From positions 1-64,000 of the forward strand of contig CABVRX010000007.1 in the NCBI GenBank assembly GCA_902500825.1: a DNA stretch of 64,000 nt, read 5' to 3'. Below, piece by piece: positions 1 through 8,366 of this stretch. Source of the stretch: an uncultured Nitrospira sp. Lineage in GTDB: Bacteria > Nitrospirota > Nitrospiria > Nitrospirales > Nitrospiraceae. Under the pieces are notes generated by a model that saw only the letters and a program-made list of their open reading frames with translations, searched no databases and was not told where the DNA came from. A program made the position numbers and the translations under genes. The first letter of the stretch is position 1. Each line of letters begins with the position of its first letter.

Positions 1-912
1 GGGAGCAACGACCAGATTCTGCAGAACACGGCAAGCGGCTATCAGGTCAAGCCGAAGGAGTTCAATGCCAAGGCCACCGACGCCATCAACCATGGGTGGC
101 GGGTGCAGGACTCAGTGACGAGAGGCTACGTGGATGTGCTGCCAGGCTTCACGGGCTTTACAATTCCCACTCAAACCACGGCCCCTGTGAGCGGGTATGC
201 CAATCACACGGTGTTCGGACGGCTCTACAAGAGCGCTGAGGACACGGGCTGGACCTATGGCCCGAATGTCCAAGTCCCGTACAACAATGGCGAGGCGATT
301 GATGGGAAGGACCTCGTCTTCTGGTACGAGGGCTATCTCCCGCATAGCGCGGCCGAGGGCAGCGGGCTCTGGCATTCCACGGGCCTGCGGCTGGTGGTGA
401 ATGGTGGCACCACGCAGACTTTTACGAACCCCACAGCCATATCGATCCCGGATAATAGTAGCGGAATACCCTATCCTTCCACTATCGCGGTGGCAGGGCT
501 GTCCGGCGCCATCAGCAAGGTGGTTGTCAAGCTGAACGGTCTGAAGCATACCTATCCCGATGATCTTGATATTCTTCTTGTGGGTCCGGGGGGGCAAAAA
601 GTTCTCCTCATGTCGGATGCCGGCGGCGGATCTGATCTGGTGAGCGCGAACCTGATATTTGACAGTGCTGCGACAGCTTCTTTACCAGACACAAGTCAGA
701 TTTCTTCCGGAACAACCTATCGCCCTACCAATTATAAGTCCCCAGACCCGTTTAGTGCCCCCGCTCCAGTGGCGCCATACGGCACAAGCTTGGACGTATT
801 TAATGGTACGTCTCCAAACGGGTCATGGCAACTATTCGTGGTCGACGACGCCGGGGAAGATTTTGGATCCATGGAGAGAGGATGGGAACTGATCATCACA
901 ACCAACAACTGA
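1..912 (+). CDS. Secreted protein, C-terminal part with P-domain (5' end outside window)
   Basis: The reading frame is open from base 1, so this is the last 303 residues of a longer protein. The last ~165 residues match the proprotein-convertase P-domain, a beta-sandwich appended to secreted proteases and other extracellular enzymes: a TYPDDLDILLVGPGG segment, a LMSDAGGG segment, then PNGSWQLFVVDDAGEDFGS and GWEL at the end. The first ~130 residues (DLVFWYEGYLPH, LWHSTGLRL) may be the end of a large catalytic domain. They vaguely recall the tail of copper amine oxidases, but I would not rely on that. The product is probably exported; the secretion signal would lie outside the window. The next gene starts about 180 bases later on the same strand. 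Confidence 0.8.
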   Translation, partial: GSNDQILQNTASGYQVKPKEFNAKATDAINHGWRVQDSVTRGYVDVLPGFTGFTIPTQTTAPVSGYANHTVFGRLYKSAEDTGWTYGPNVQVPYNNGEAIDGKDLVFWYEGYLPHSAAEGSGLWHSTGLRLVVNGGTTQTFTNPTAISIPDNSSGIPYPSTIAVAGLSGAISKVVVKLNGLKHTYPDDLDILLVGPGGQKVLLMSDAGGGSDLVSANLIFDSAATASLPDTSQISSGTTYRPTNYKSPDPFSAPAPVAPYGTSLDVFNGTSPNGSWQLFVVDDAGEDFGSMERGWELIITTNN

Positions 913-1093
913 GGTTGAGCAGCGGCAGAAGTGAGCCGGCCTAGCGGAAGATTACAATCGAGAAGGAACAACCCTCGACGAGATGGAGTCAATACTCCAC
1001 CCTCAGAGGCCACCTCAGCCCGATGCAACACGTAGAATAGCCCCCGCTTCCTGACCATTCCGATTTCTGAATGCCTTGGAGAGCTTCACATCG

Positions 1094-1834
1094 ATGGAGG
1101 TGAAGGACACCTATGTCGTCACGATTCTCTTGGATGTCAACAACGACCAGGACGTGGACGATCGAGCGGAAAGTCGATCCTACATCGTGGCCGATCGCAA
1201 TTCCGGTCAGGCAATCATCATTGATACCGTCATCGAAAATGTCGATCGCGACCTCCGAATTACCAAAGAGCTTGGACTGACCCTCCTCTTCGCCGTTGAA
1301 ACACACATCCATGCCGACCACATTACAGGAGCCTCGCTCATTCAAGAGAGAACCGGGGCGCAGATCGTGTATGGCGGGGGCGCGAAAGGTACAGTCACCG
1401 GCGCGGATCAATTTCTGTTCGAGGATGAGGCGCTGCGGTTCGGTCACACGGTCCTGACGGCACTCGCAACTCCAGGTCATACGGACGGCTGCACGAGCTA
1501 TATGCTGCCTGGTGCTGTCTTCACAGGCGATGCGTTGTTCATCCGAAGCAATGGGCGAACCGATTTGCAGGGCGGCTCCGCAGAGAAATTATTCGACTCT
1601 GTTCGGAAGAAACTGTTCGCGCTGCCGGACGACACGGTGGTCTATCCCGGCCACGATTATCAAGGCAGGGTATCCTCCACGATCAGGGAGGAGAAGCAAT
1701 TCAATGAACGCCTGAACCTCTCGATCAGCAAAGACACCTTTGTGGGGGTCATGAATCAGAGAAAAACGCCCCGTCCTGCCAAAATGGATATCGCTATTCC
1801 CGCCAATATGCGAGCCGGCAAGATCGGACCATGA
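1094..1834 (+). CDS. MBL-fold hydrolase, persulfide dioxygenase (ETHE1)-like
   Basis: Metallo-beta-lactamase-fold protein of 246 residues from the ATG at 1094 (a TTG at 1076 would add six residues; neither start has a strong ribosome site). The metal motif THIHADH is at residues 70-76, with further ligands in TPGHTDG (H129), the Asp of FTGDALFI (D146) and YPGHDY. The length and the HxHxDH...GH...D pattern match the ETHE1/glyoxalase-II-like persulfide dioxygenases, which oxidise glutathione persulfide to sulfite with Fe(II). The NERLNLSISKDTFVGVMN segment near the C-terminus is typical of that subfamily. Location is expected to be cytoplasmic. No sulfur-metabolism partner lies next to it, so the substrate is inferred from family only. 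Confidence 0.8.
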   Translation: MEVKDTYVVTILLDVNNDQDVDDRAESRSYIVADRNSGQAIIIDTVIENVDRDLRITKELGLTLLFAVETHIHADHITGASLIQERTGAQIVYGGGAKGTVTGADQFLFEDEALRFGHTVLTALATPGHTDGCTSYMLPGAVFTGDALFIRSNGRTDLQGGSAEKLFDSVRKKLFALPDDTVVYPGHDYQGRVSSTIREEKQFNERLNLSISKDTFVGVMNQRKTPRPAKMDIAIPANMRAGKIGP

Positions 1835-1962
1835 CATCAACTGAATACAGAGGAGGTTATGAATGAGGTTGTTGTAATGGCCCGAAAGATCGATGGCGTA
1901 TTATAGTCCAAGACGGGTGTATAATAATGACGTGCCGAGTCGTTGGTCTCCCAGGGGCTCTC

Positions 1963-2289
1963 ATGGCGCGAAGCAACCACGATCTCTCCTACCGGACCCG
2001 CGCTCTTAAACTCTTTCCTTGGATCTGTGCGCACTGCGGACGAGAGTTTGACGGCAAGAAACTCAGTCAGCTCACAGTCCATCACAAAGATCACGACCAT
2101 GACAACAACCCGCTGGACGGAAGCAACTGGGAGTTGCTGTGTCTCTATTGTCATGACAATGAACACCAGCGGTATCTGACGGCTGAAAAGCCTGGTGAGA
2201 CACCATCAAACCGGCAGAAAGAACGCCCTTCGACCTTTACGCCTTTCGCCCATCTCGCGGACTTGATCAAACGCAAACACGTTGCTTAA
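1963..2289 (+). CDS. yajD: YajD-like HNH nuclease family protein
   Basis: Small (108 residues) HNH-domain protein resembling E. coli YajD. Two Cys pairs (CAHC near residue 24 and LCLYC near residue 62) would bind a structural zinc. The core VHHKDHDHDNNPLDGSNWELLCLYCHDNEHQ, read in two parts, gives the His-Asn-His nuclease signature. I chose the ATG at 1963 rather than the in-frame ATG at 1927 because AGGGG sits seven bases upstream of it and the extra 12 residues do not look like the family. Family members bind or nick DNA, but the cellular role of YajD is not established. It stands alone between unrelated genes. Confidence 0.8.
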   Translation: MARSNHDLSYRTRALKLFPWICAHCGREFDGKKLSQLTVHHKDHDHDNNPLDGSNWELLCLYCHDNEHQRYLTAEKPGETPSNRQKERPSTFTPFAHLADLIKRKHVA

Positions 2290-2431
2290 CAGACCATACA
2301 AGCGGCCCATGTTTCTGCGCATTCTTTTGCGTTAACACCTCGCCTCGTTGTTCATCACATCGACCCTCCCAATGTAGGATATCCCGTCCTGTGATTGGCC
2401 GATACAATCGGCACCAGTCACGAGGGCAGCC

Positions 2432-2800
2432 ATGATCCTCTTTCCTCACACGCGAACCTACAACCGATTTCCCTTCCATTTTCCACTGATCGTTGGTAGC
2501 GAGGCATGTGTCTGTGAAGGTACCTTGAGAAATCTCTCAATGCATGGGGGTTCGATGGTCTGCGATGGTGAGCTGAGCCTTGGCAGCAAGGTACGCGTGA
2601 GTCTTCTCCTGCCGGATCAGATGTCGGCCGTGCCGATTGAGCTGGGCCGGGTAGCCTGGGTACAGGGCCGCGAATGTGGAGTGGAATTTATGCAGCTGCC
2701 GCTGCAATCAAGACTGCGCCTCAATCGCGCGCTGCGTATCGCACTCATCCAATTCCTGGACGCTTGTAACAATCGGGAATGGCACGAACCTGTCGTGTAG
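2432..2800 (+). CDS. PilZ domain protein
   Basis: A 122-residue protein made of essentially one PilZ domain, the receptor fold for cyclic di-GMP. The N-terminal RTYNRFPF region supplies the Arg-rich c-di-GMP loop in a shifted form, NLSMHGGSM corresponds to the D/NxSxxG motif (residues 34-42), and GVEFMQL is the usual closing strand. It converges with the pyrophosphatase gene 24 bases away. The pair is duplicated at 9.5-10.7 kb, where the PilZ copy is dead. c-di-GMP binding is inferred; the first Arg motif is not the canonical RxxxR. Confidence 0.8.
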   Translation: MILFPHTRTYNRFPFHFPLIVGSEACVCEGTLRNLSMHGGSMVCDGELSLGSKVRVSLLLPDQMSAVPIELGRVAWVQGRECGVEFMQLPLQSRLRLNRALRIALIQFLDACNNREWHEPVV

Positions 2801-2823
2801 GGTTTTCGGTCACTGGGCATGCC

Positions 2824-3552
2824 TTACATATCCTTCGGCCACAAGGAACTCAGCTCCGGGTACTTCGCGCGATAGTCGGTGTGGCTGGCGCGGATGACTT
2901 TCAGCGCCTCCTCCCGTCCATACACGCTGGTAATTTCCACCTTGTGATGCGTTGTGCCGGGCGCACTCTTATAGGTGAGGAAATAATGTCGGAGGCGGTC
3001 CAGAAGTGCCGTCGGGCATTGCGACACATCCGTGAAGTTGCCGTATACCGCATCGTCCCGCATCACAGCGATGATCTTATCGTCCGCTTCACCGCCGTCA
3101 GCCAGGCTCAACCCACCGATCGGCAGCGCGGTCAAGAGAATGTCGCTGTGCGGAATGCTCTTTTCCGATAACACGCAGATATCGAGCGGATCGCCGTCCC
3201 CGACCATCCCCTTGCGGCGGGCCCGCTTCGCAAAAATACTCGCTACCTGCTCCCCCGAGTAGGTCTGCGGAATGAGTCCATAATAGACCGGGCAGAAATT
3301 GGAAAACCGCTGCGGCCGGTCCACTTTCAGAAAGCCGCTGTTCTTGTCCACTTCGTACTTCACAGTGTCGGTCGGAACGATTTCGATGTAGGCCGTCACG
3401 ATATCCGGGGCTTCATCCCCGATGGACACGCCGTGCCATGGATGTGCCTTGAACATCAGTCCGAGCAACCGCTGAAAAGGATCGCTGCCTGCGCGTATCT
3501 CGGCCGTCTTGTCTGTGTCTTCTCCCTTCCCTCTCCCCTTTTTCTCTTTCAT
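2824..3552 (-). CDS. ppa: Inorganic pyrophosphatase, family I
   Basis: Soluble family I pyrophosphatase (242 residues), which hydrolyses PPi to two phosphates with Mg2+. Active-site residues are easy to read: IEI and KYEVDK (residues 56-70), the DRPQRFSNFCPVYYG strand with the Arg and Tyr residues, and the metal triad in GDGDPLD (D119, D121, D124). It is longer than the ~175-residue E. coli enzyme because of a charged N-terminal extension (about 50 residues) and a C-terminal tail with a THHKVEI segment. The start ATG at 3552 follows GGAGGGGAT, a good ribosome site. It is the intact member of the duplicated pair; the copy at 9954-10682 is a pseudogene. Confidence 0.93.
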   Translation of the reverse strand: MKEKKGRGKGEDTDKTAEIRAGSDPFQRLLGLMFKAHPWHGVSIGDEAPDIVTAYIEIVPTDTVKYEVDKNSGFLKVDRPQRFSNFCPVYYGLIPQTYSGEQVASIFAKRARRKGMVGDGDPLDICVLSEKSIPHSDILLTALPIGGLSLADGGEADDKIIAVMRDDAVYGNFTDVSQCPTALLDRLRHYFLTYKSAPGTTHHKVEITSVYGREEALKVIRASHTDYRAKYPELSSLWPKDM

Positions 3553-3669
3553 ATCCCCTCCGGATTGTTTTCGAACATCGCGGAGAGCTGCATCTCTCCC
3601 GAATCGTCACTCAGTATCTCTCAAGAGATCGGTAGGGGCAATAGTTTCTCATCGCCTGTGTCGAAATGG

Positions 3670-4020
3670 TCATCCCATCCGGCGCCGTTTGAGCTTGTGG
3701 CCGACCTGCACGATGGCTTCGATGGCCGGCGTGATTTCCCGTCCGAGATCGGTCAACGCATACTCGACGGTCGGCGGCGAGGTCGGCATGACCTGCCGCG
3801 TCAGAATCCCGTCTCGTTCCAACCGCTTGAGTCGCGCCGAAAAGACTTTGGGAGAGACGCCGGGAATGTCCGCCATCAATTCACTGAATCGCCTCGGCTC
3901 TTCCCTGAGATACCAGATCACGTTCGGTGTCCAGGCACCCTTCAAGAACTGCATGCAAGCAGTCAGAGGACACCCTGGCGGCGGTGGTGTCACCTTAGAT
4001 TTCCGACGTCTGACGGCCAT
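3670..4020 (-). CDS. HxlR-family transcriptional regulator
   Basis: Winged-helix regulator of the HxlR (DUF24) family, 116 residues. CPLTACMQFLKGAWTPNVIWYL near the N-terminus (read in two halves) is the family opening, with the conserved Cys at about residue 17; RRFSELMADIPGVSPKVFSARLK is the recognition helix region. The ATG at 4020 has GGAGG five bases upstream, while the longer TTG start at 4056 has no such site. It is divergent from the SDR gene at 4180, so it probably controls that gene and itself from the 160-base gap. HxlR proteins often sense electrophiles through the Cys. Confidence 0.87.
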   Translation of the reverse strand: MAVRRRKSKVTPPPPGCPLTACMQFLKGAWTPNVIWYLREEPRRFSELMADIPGVSPKVFSARLKRLERDGILTRQVMPTSPPTVEYALTDLGREITPAIEAIVQVGHKLKRRRMG

Positions 4021-4179
4021 CCGAACCTCCTGACTCGCTGAAAGGGCACTTTCCAAACGGAAAGCGCAAAGTTAACTTACCAAAAGATAGCATATTGCCA
4101 TCTGATAGTCCATGCACTACCTTGATTCATAAGAGGCGTCCCATTCATTTTCAACCTCACTGATGAAAGGACTCAGATT

Positions 4180-4902
4180 ATGACAACGAAGAAGACGGCA
4201 ATTGTCACAGGGGCATCCAGCGGGATCGGGCTCGGCCTGACAACTGCGCTGATCGAGCGTGGCTACCGCGTGGTCGCCAACTCAAGACGCATCACGGAAG
4301 CGGGTACGCTAGTGCCCTCTGAGGACCTAGCTCTTGTGGACGGCGATATCGCCAGCCTCGAAACTGCGCGTCGGATTGTCGGAACTGCAATCGAACGGTT
4401 CGAGACGGTGGACCTGCTGGTCAACAACGCCGGTATCTTCATTCCCAAGCCGTTCACGGATTACACGACGGAGGACTTCGAGCACCTGGTCTCGACCAAT
4501 CTGACCGGGTTTCTCTACGTGACCCAAGAAACGGTCAGACAGATGAAGCAGCGGGGGACCGGCCATGTCGTCAACATCACGACGACGCTGGCCGACCAAC
4601 CGATCGCCGGCGTGCCGGCCGCCATCCCTGTTCTAACCAAAGGCGGACTGAACGCCGTCACCGCCGCGCTCGCAATTGAGTATGCAGGCGAAGGCATCCG
4701 ATTCAACGCCATCGGCGCCGGCATTATCGACACTCCGATGCATAAACCTGAGACGCATGGATTTTTGAAGAGCCTGCATCCGATCCAAAGGATCGGCAAG
4801 GTGTCGGAAATTGTCGACGCGGTGCTCTATCTCACGGAGGCGACCTTCGTGACCGGTGAAGTACTGCATGTTGACGGTGGCGCCCATGCCGGGAAATGGT
4901 AA
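4180..4902 (+). CDS. SDR-family protein with replaced catalytic tyrosine
   Basis: Rossmann-fold short-chain dehydrogenase/reductase, 240 residues. The NAD(P) motif TGASSGIG is at residues 10-17, NNAG at 82-85, and the C-terminal LHVDGGAHAG is typical. In classical SDRs a Tyr-x3-Lys pair does catalysis; here K154 is present but the residue four before it is Pro150, and the catalytic Ser is in a TTT run (134-136). So it is either a divergent subfamily or a non-redox NAD(P)-binding protein. It is divergent from the HxlR regulator and is followed after 59 bases by a tautomerase gene, probably in one transcript. Confidence 0.85.
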   Translation: MTTKKTAIVTGASSGIGLGLTTALIERGYRVVANSRRITEAGTLVPSEDLALVDGDIASLETARRIVGTAIERFETVDLLVNNAGIFIPKPFTDYTTEDFEHLVSTNLTGFLYVTQETVRQMKQRGTGHVVNITTTLADQPIAGVPAAIPVLTKGGLNAVTAALAIEYAGEGIRFNAIGAGIIDTPMHKPETHGFLKSLHPIQRIGKVSEIVDAVLYLTEATFVTGEVLHVDGGAHAGKW

Positions 4903-4961
4903 CCGGGGACGCTATCGCTCACTCCACGCGACGATCCAGACATCGAAAGAAAGGGAGTCTC

Positions 4962-5171
4962 ATGCCATACGTCCTTATGCAGGTGACGCGCGAAGGCGTC
5001 ACCATAGAACAGAAAGAAGCGCTTATTAAGGGAGTAACAAACATCCTGGTTCGGGTGTTGAACAAAAAACCAGCCCAAACCTTCGTCGTGATCGAAGAAG
5101 TCGAGACCGACAATTGGGACGTCGCCGGAATGACTGTGACGAAACTCAGACAAAAGAAAGTCGAGGTATGA
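4962..5171 (+). CDS. 4-oxalocrotonate tautomerase family protein
   Basis: Small 69-residue tautomerase. Choosing the ATG at 4962, with AAAGGGAG seven bases before it, puts Pro directly after Met (MPYVLMQV), and this N-terminal proline is the catalytic base of the superfamily; the longer ORF start would bury it. The KEALIKGVTNILVRVLNKKPAQTF segment (read in parts) matches the family helix and the VVIEEV strand follows. Members ketonise enols in aromatic degradation or act promiscuously. It lies downstream of the SDR gene. Its stop codon is inside a perfect 34-base inverted repeat. Confidence 0.88.
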   Translation: MPYVLMQVTREGVTIEQKEALIKGVTNILVRVLNKKPAQTFVVIEEVETDNWDVAGMTVTKLRQKKVEV

Positions 5172-5192
5172 CTTTTAAGTCATACCTCGACT
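5159..5192. terminator. Perfect inverted repeat, likely bidirectional terminator
   Basis: AGTCGAGGTATGACTT is followed two bases later by its exact reverse complement, a 16-bp stem. It lies between the convergent tautomerase and TPR genes. On the minus strand the stem is followed by a T-rich tract (TTTCTTTT), fitting a rho-independent terminator for the TPR operon. The upstream arm codes for the last residues and stop of the tautomerase. Confidence 0.75.
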
Positions 5193-5257
5193 GGTGAAGA
5201 TAATTTGGTTTCTTGATTTACCTCTATGAATGTCGCGCGACTGATTGTCTACTTTCG

Positions 5258-6949
5258 CTAGAACCTCGATGCCGTCAGCGTCACGTCGGTATCAGGCCAG
5301 GCTTTGCGGAAGCGCGCCTCGGCTGCGGCCGCTTCGGTGTCCTTCCCCTGTCCTCGAAGCGCCTGCGCAAGACCGAATAGGGACCAGCCATTCTCAGGGA
5401 AGCGACGAAGGTCCTCATGATACACCTTCTCGGCCTCGGCATACTGTCCCGCTTTCAGCAGCACGGCGCCGAGCGAGTGCCGAATCGGGTAGTACCACTT
5501 GGGCGGTTCAAAGTAGAGCCCCCCGTCCTCGATCTTGGCCGCCTCCCGGAAACGGGTGATGCCCGTGTCGAGGTCCCCGCGGCGGGTTGCGATCTCGCCG
5601 GACAGCGCATGCACGGCGATCAAGAGCACCGTCTTGCCCTCGGCATCTTCTGGCGTTGCGGCCTCAGTCGCCGTCACCTGGTCGAGCGTCGCTTGTGCCT
5701 CCGCCCATTCTCCTTTGGCGGCGTGCGCTACGCCGCGAGCGTAGAAGGCCATCGCATACGAGAAACGGATATCTTCAGGCGGAAGCGGGACGGCGAGCAC
5801 CTCGTCCCATTTTCCGAAGGTCGTGAGGGTGAGGGCGTGGTACGGCAGCATTTCTTGTAATAACCCAACCTGACGCGCGGCATCGAGGTTCACCTTGGTA
5901 GTGAGTGTATTGGCCGCTTCGATTGCCTGCGCACTGCGGCCCGCCATCGTGGAAGCGAAAGCGAAAAAGTGGATATTGTGCGGGTAGTACGCGAGCGGAT
6001 AGACGCCCATCGGGCGCTGCCCTTCGATGAACTCCTCGTCCGTATGGATCGCATGGTGGTTAGCCTGCACCGCGTCGTTCCACCGACCGACCCGGATGAA
6101 GATGTGCGAGGGCATGTGGACCATATGTCCCTCCCCCGGCATGAGCCGAGCGAGTCTTTCGGCGCACGGCACCGCGGCCTTCGGGTTCACCGCTTCGACG
6201 GCGTGGATGTAGTAGTGGCACGCGCCGGGGTGATTGGGATTGCGCGCGAGGACGCTCTCCAGCTGACGTACGATTTCCTTCGTGCCGGGATAGGGAGTTC
6301 CGTCTGGGCGCCAGTAGTTCCACGGGCGGAGATCCATCAGCGATTCGGCGTACAGGGTCGCGACGTCGAGGTCCTTGGGGTAGGTCTTAGCGACCTGCCC
6401 CATCGCGCGCGAATACGACGCGTCCAACTTTGCACGATCGGCCGGTGGGTCCGCTTCGTAGCGCTGTGCGAGCGCTTCGATGTACGCGCGCTCCTGCGTC
6501 GTGGCATGGGACTTGAGCGCCAGCGCTTTCTGCACCGCCGCGTAGGCCGCAACTCCGCTCGCCTGGTCCATAGGAGCGTTGACATGCGGCCCGTAGGCGA
6601 GTGCGATCCCCCAGTAGCACATGGCGCAGGTAGGCTCGATCTCGGCGGCGCGCGTAAACGAGCGAATCGCTTCGGCATGGTTGAATCCGTAGACGAGTCG
6701 CAAGCCCTGATCGAAATACTGTTGTGTGACCGGAACTTTCGTGGAGATCCGTTTGTGATGAGAGCCGAGGTCCTTATAAAGAGGAACCATGCCAGAATGA
6801 TTCTGCGGCGGCGCGGGCGTGGCCGTCGACTCTGTGCCTGAGCTGGGAGCGGCACTGGCCAGCAAGACAGCCGTGGTGAATCCGATGATATGGACGGACA
6901 TCATGGCGTGCCGCCGTCCAGTCAACGCGAGTGATCCTAATAGTTTCAT
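5258..6949 (-). CDS. Exported TPR-repeat protein
   Basis: 563-residue protein with an N-terminal signal segment and tetratricopeptide-like repeats. One clear repeat is FNHAEAIRSFTRAAEIEPTC near residue 105; others occur at the C-terminus (AGQYAEAEKVYHEDLRRFPE and WSLFGLAQALRGQGKDTEAA). The longer reading frame to 7189 is rejected, because it overlaps the CMD gene and the ATG at 6949 is preceded by GGGAGG at ideal spacing. The repeated CAMCYWGIALAYGPHVN-type sequence is seen in a widespread uncharacterised TPR family. It is the last gene of a minus-strand operon: methyltransferase, CMD, TPR. Role unknown, probably protein-protein contacts in the periplasm. Confidence 0.85.
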   Translation of the reverse strand: MKLLGSLALTGRRHAMMSVHIIGFTTAVLLASAAPSSGTESTATPAPPQNHSGMVPLYKDLGSHHKRISTKVPVTQQYFDQGLRLVYGFNHAEAIRSFTRAAEIEPTCAMCYWGIALAYGPHVNAPMDQASGVAAYAAVQKALALKSHATTQERAYIEALAQRYEADPPADRAKLDASYSRAMGQVAKTYPKDLDVATLYAESLMDLRPWNYWRPDGTPYPGTKEIVRQLESVLARNPNHPGACHYYIHAVEAVNPKAAVPCAERLARLMPGEGHMVHMPSHIFIRVGRWNDAVQANHHAIHTDEEFIEGQRPMGVYPLAYYPHNIHFFAFASTMAGRSAQAIEAANTLTTKVNLDAARQVGLLQEMLPYHALTLTTFGKWDEVLAVPLPPEDIRFSYAMAFYARGVAHAAKGEWAEAQATLDQVTATEAATPEDAEGKTVLLIAVHALSGEIATRRGDLDTGITRFREAAKIEDGGLYFEPPKWYYPIRHSLGAVLLKAGQYAEAEKVYHEDLRRFPENGWSLFGLAQALRGQGKDTEAAAAEARFRKAWPDTDVTLTASRF

Positions 6950-7041
6950 GACAACCTCCCTGTACGTTTCGAATCGTGGAATAGGCACATCATCTGCTGG
7001 ATATCTGGATATATGCGCGCACTGTCCGACTACCCACTCTT

Positions 7042-7392
7042 TTAGACTCCCTTCAGCGCATGGGTGCCATGTGTCACCGCCCCACCCGCTCGCAACGCTG
7101 CCGCGACCAGAACGCATTCCGCAATTTCCTGGTCGGAAGCCCCCCATTCCCGTGCCTTGTTGGCATGGATGTCGATACAGTACGGACATTGCGTCGTGAA
7201 GGCGACACCCAGTGCGATAAGCTCCTTGTATTTTCCTGGTATCGCACCCTCGGCCAGTGCCGCTTTATCGAAGGCCACGAATGCTTTCATGGCCTCCGGG
7301 GCATGAGCGGCCAGCAACTTCAGCTTGCTCATATTGCTTAACTCGTACAGACCTGTTTCCCGTTGATCATTGGCTGCGTTCGACTGTGTCAT
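7042..7392 (-). CDS. Carboxymuconolactone decarboxylase / AhpD-like protein
   Basis: 116-residue all-helical CMD-family protein. QCPYCIDIH (C69, C72, H76) is the AhpD-type redox CxxC plus His, so peroxidase-linked or general thiol reductase activity is more likely than decarboxylation. ATG at 7392 has AAAGGAG seven bases upstream. It follows the methyltransferase gene by 23 bases and precedes the TPR gene by about 90, so the three are probably co-transcribed. Confidence 0.88.
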   Translation of the reverse strand: MTQSNAANDQRETGLYELSNMSKLKLLAAHAPEAMKAFVAFDKAALAEGAIPGKYKELIALGVAFTTQCPYCIDIHANKAREWGASDQEIAECVLVAAALRAGGAVTHGTHALKGV

Positions 7393-7415
7393 GTCAAACT
7401 CCTTTGATAGCTGTG

Positions 7416-8234
7416 TTAGTGGCGGACTCCGATCACTTCCAAATACTCGGCAAAGACTGCGGTACTCTCGCCGTCGGCCCGATTATGGGCAGACCACAAG
7501 GCTTCAAGATCTTGACGGAGCCGGTCGCGGCCTAGCTCGTCGAGCGAGGCGAATGCCTGATGAGTCGGCCCATAGTAGAGACGAAAGAATTCCACCACCT
7601 CCGACGGTGGAAAAGGGTAACTGAAAAGGTACTGCCGCCTTGTGAGGCTGAGTTCCGAAAGCCCATGGCCAAGTCGCCCACGGACAGTGGCTTCGTCTCC
7701 CCACAAAACCGGCGACGGCATCCCCGACGGCGCGATGAATTTTGACACAGTCTTGAACATCTGCCCGACAAATCCCTCCGGCGTCCAATTGGCCATGGCG
7801 ATGATGCCGCCCGGCACGCAGACACGGAGCAATTCTTGGGCAACGAGCTGAGGCCGAGGGGCGAACATCGCGCCGATCAGACTCGTCACGACGTCGAAAC
7901 TCGCCTCATCGAATGGAAGCGCTTCGGCATCGGCCTCCTCGAAACGAACGCTCACTCCTTCCGCTTGCGAGCGGACCCGTGCCCGCTCGACTAAATTGCC
8001 GGCGATATCCACGCCGGTCACTTGGAGGCCCTCTTTCGCCGCCATCAGCGACAGTTGACCGGACCCGCAAGCGACGTCCAGCAACCGTGATCCCGGCGCG
8101 ATATTGAGCCGCTCATAAAACTCTCGCGCTCCGCCTTCCATATAGCGTGAGAATCGATCGTAGTCTCCAGCCGTCCAGACTGATTTGAGCCGAGCCTTTA
8201 CACTGTCTATTTCCCCAATAGCCACACTCGTCAT
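7416..8234 (-). CDS. Class I SAM-dependent methyltransferase
   Basis: 272-residue methyltransferase. Motif I is LLDVACGSGQ (residues 51-60), followed by VTGVDIAGNLVERAR and the acidic EEADAEALPFDEASFDVV loop that binds S-adenosylmethionine. It resembles UbiE/COQ5-type small-molecule methyltransferases; the substrate cannot be read from sequence. I use the ATG at 8234, with GGAGG eight bases upstream, over the ATG at 8264. It is divergent from the AraC-family gene at 8431, whose shared promoter region has two inverted repeats. Confidence 0.88.
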   Translation of the reverse strand: MTSVAIGEIDSVKARLKSVWTAGDYDRFSRYMEGGAREFYERLNIAPGSRLLDVACGSGQLSLMAAKEGLQVTGVDIAGNLVERARVRSQAEGVSVRFEEADAEALPFDEASFDVVTSLIGAMFAPRPQLVAQELLRVCVPGGIIAMANWTPEGFVGQMFKTVSKFIAPSGMPSPVLWGDEATVRGRLGHGLSELSLTRRQYLFSYPFPPSEVVEFFRLYYGPTHQAFASLDELGRDRLRQDLEALWSAHNRADGESTAVFAEYLEVIGVRH

Positions 8235-8291
8235 GATGACTTCCTCCTTCTCTTGTCGATTCACTACGCTGTCGAATATGCCGCGCTGTCT

Positions 8292-8313
8292 CTGTTCGCA
8301 CTATACCGAACAG
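8292..8313. promoter_or_regulatory. Inverted repeat, candidate operator
   Basis: CTGTTCG, eight-base spacer, CGAACAG: a perfect 7-bp dyad in the 196-base gap between the divergent methyltransferase and AraC-type genes. Position and symmetry suggest a regulator-binding site. No experimental support. Confidence 0.45.
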
Positions 8314-8346
8314 GCGTGACGTCGTCTTATCAGCGCGTCTGGCTCT

Positions 8347-8366
8347 CTTAGCAAGAGCATGCTAAG
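8347..8366. promoter_or_regulatory. Inverted repeat CTTAGCA-N6-TGCTAAG, candidate operator
   Basis: A second perfect 7-bp dyad in the same divergent gap; a further single CTTAGCA lies at 8398-8404, 27 bases before the AraC-type start. Repeated half-sites next to an autoregulated AraC-type gene fit a control region. Confidence 0.45.

Larger units (their letters stand above)
2432..3650. repeat. Segmental duplication, intact copy (PilZ + pyrophosphatase)
   Basis: This stretch, from the PilZ start through the upstream region of the pyrophosphatase gene, is homologous base by base to roughly 9498-10790 in the same orientation. Shared landmarks include the run from GTGGAGTGGAATTTATGC in PilZ and long near-identical stretches in the pyrophosphatase gene. 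The copies are direct repeats about 7 kb apart and flank the accessory block at 3.7-9.45 kb. Confidence 0.85.

Noticed and set aside
1861-1920. Very short ORF after GAGGAGG (ATGAATGAGGTTG)
   Set aside because: Only 15 codons; the ribosome site is good but no product of this size is known.
5969-6841. 290-residue plus-strand ORF
   Set aside because: Antisense shadow of the TPR gene, rich in Arg and lacking any domain.
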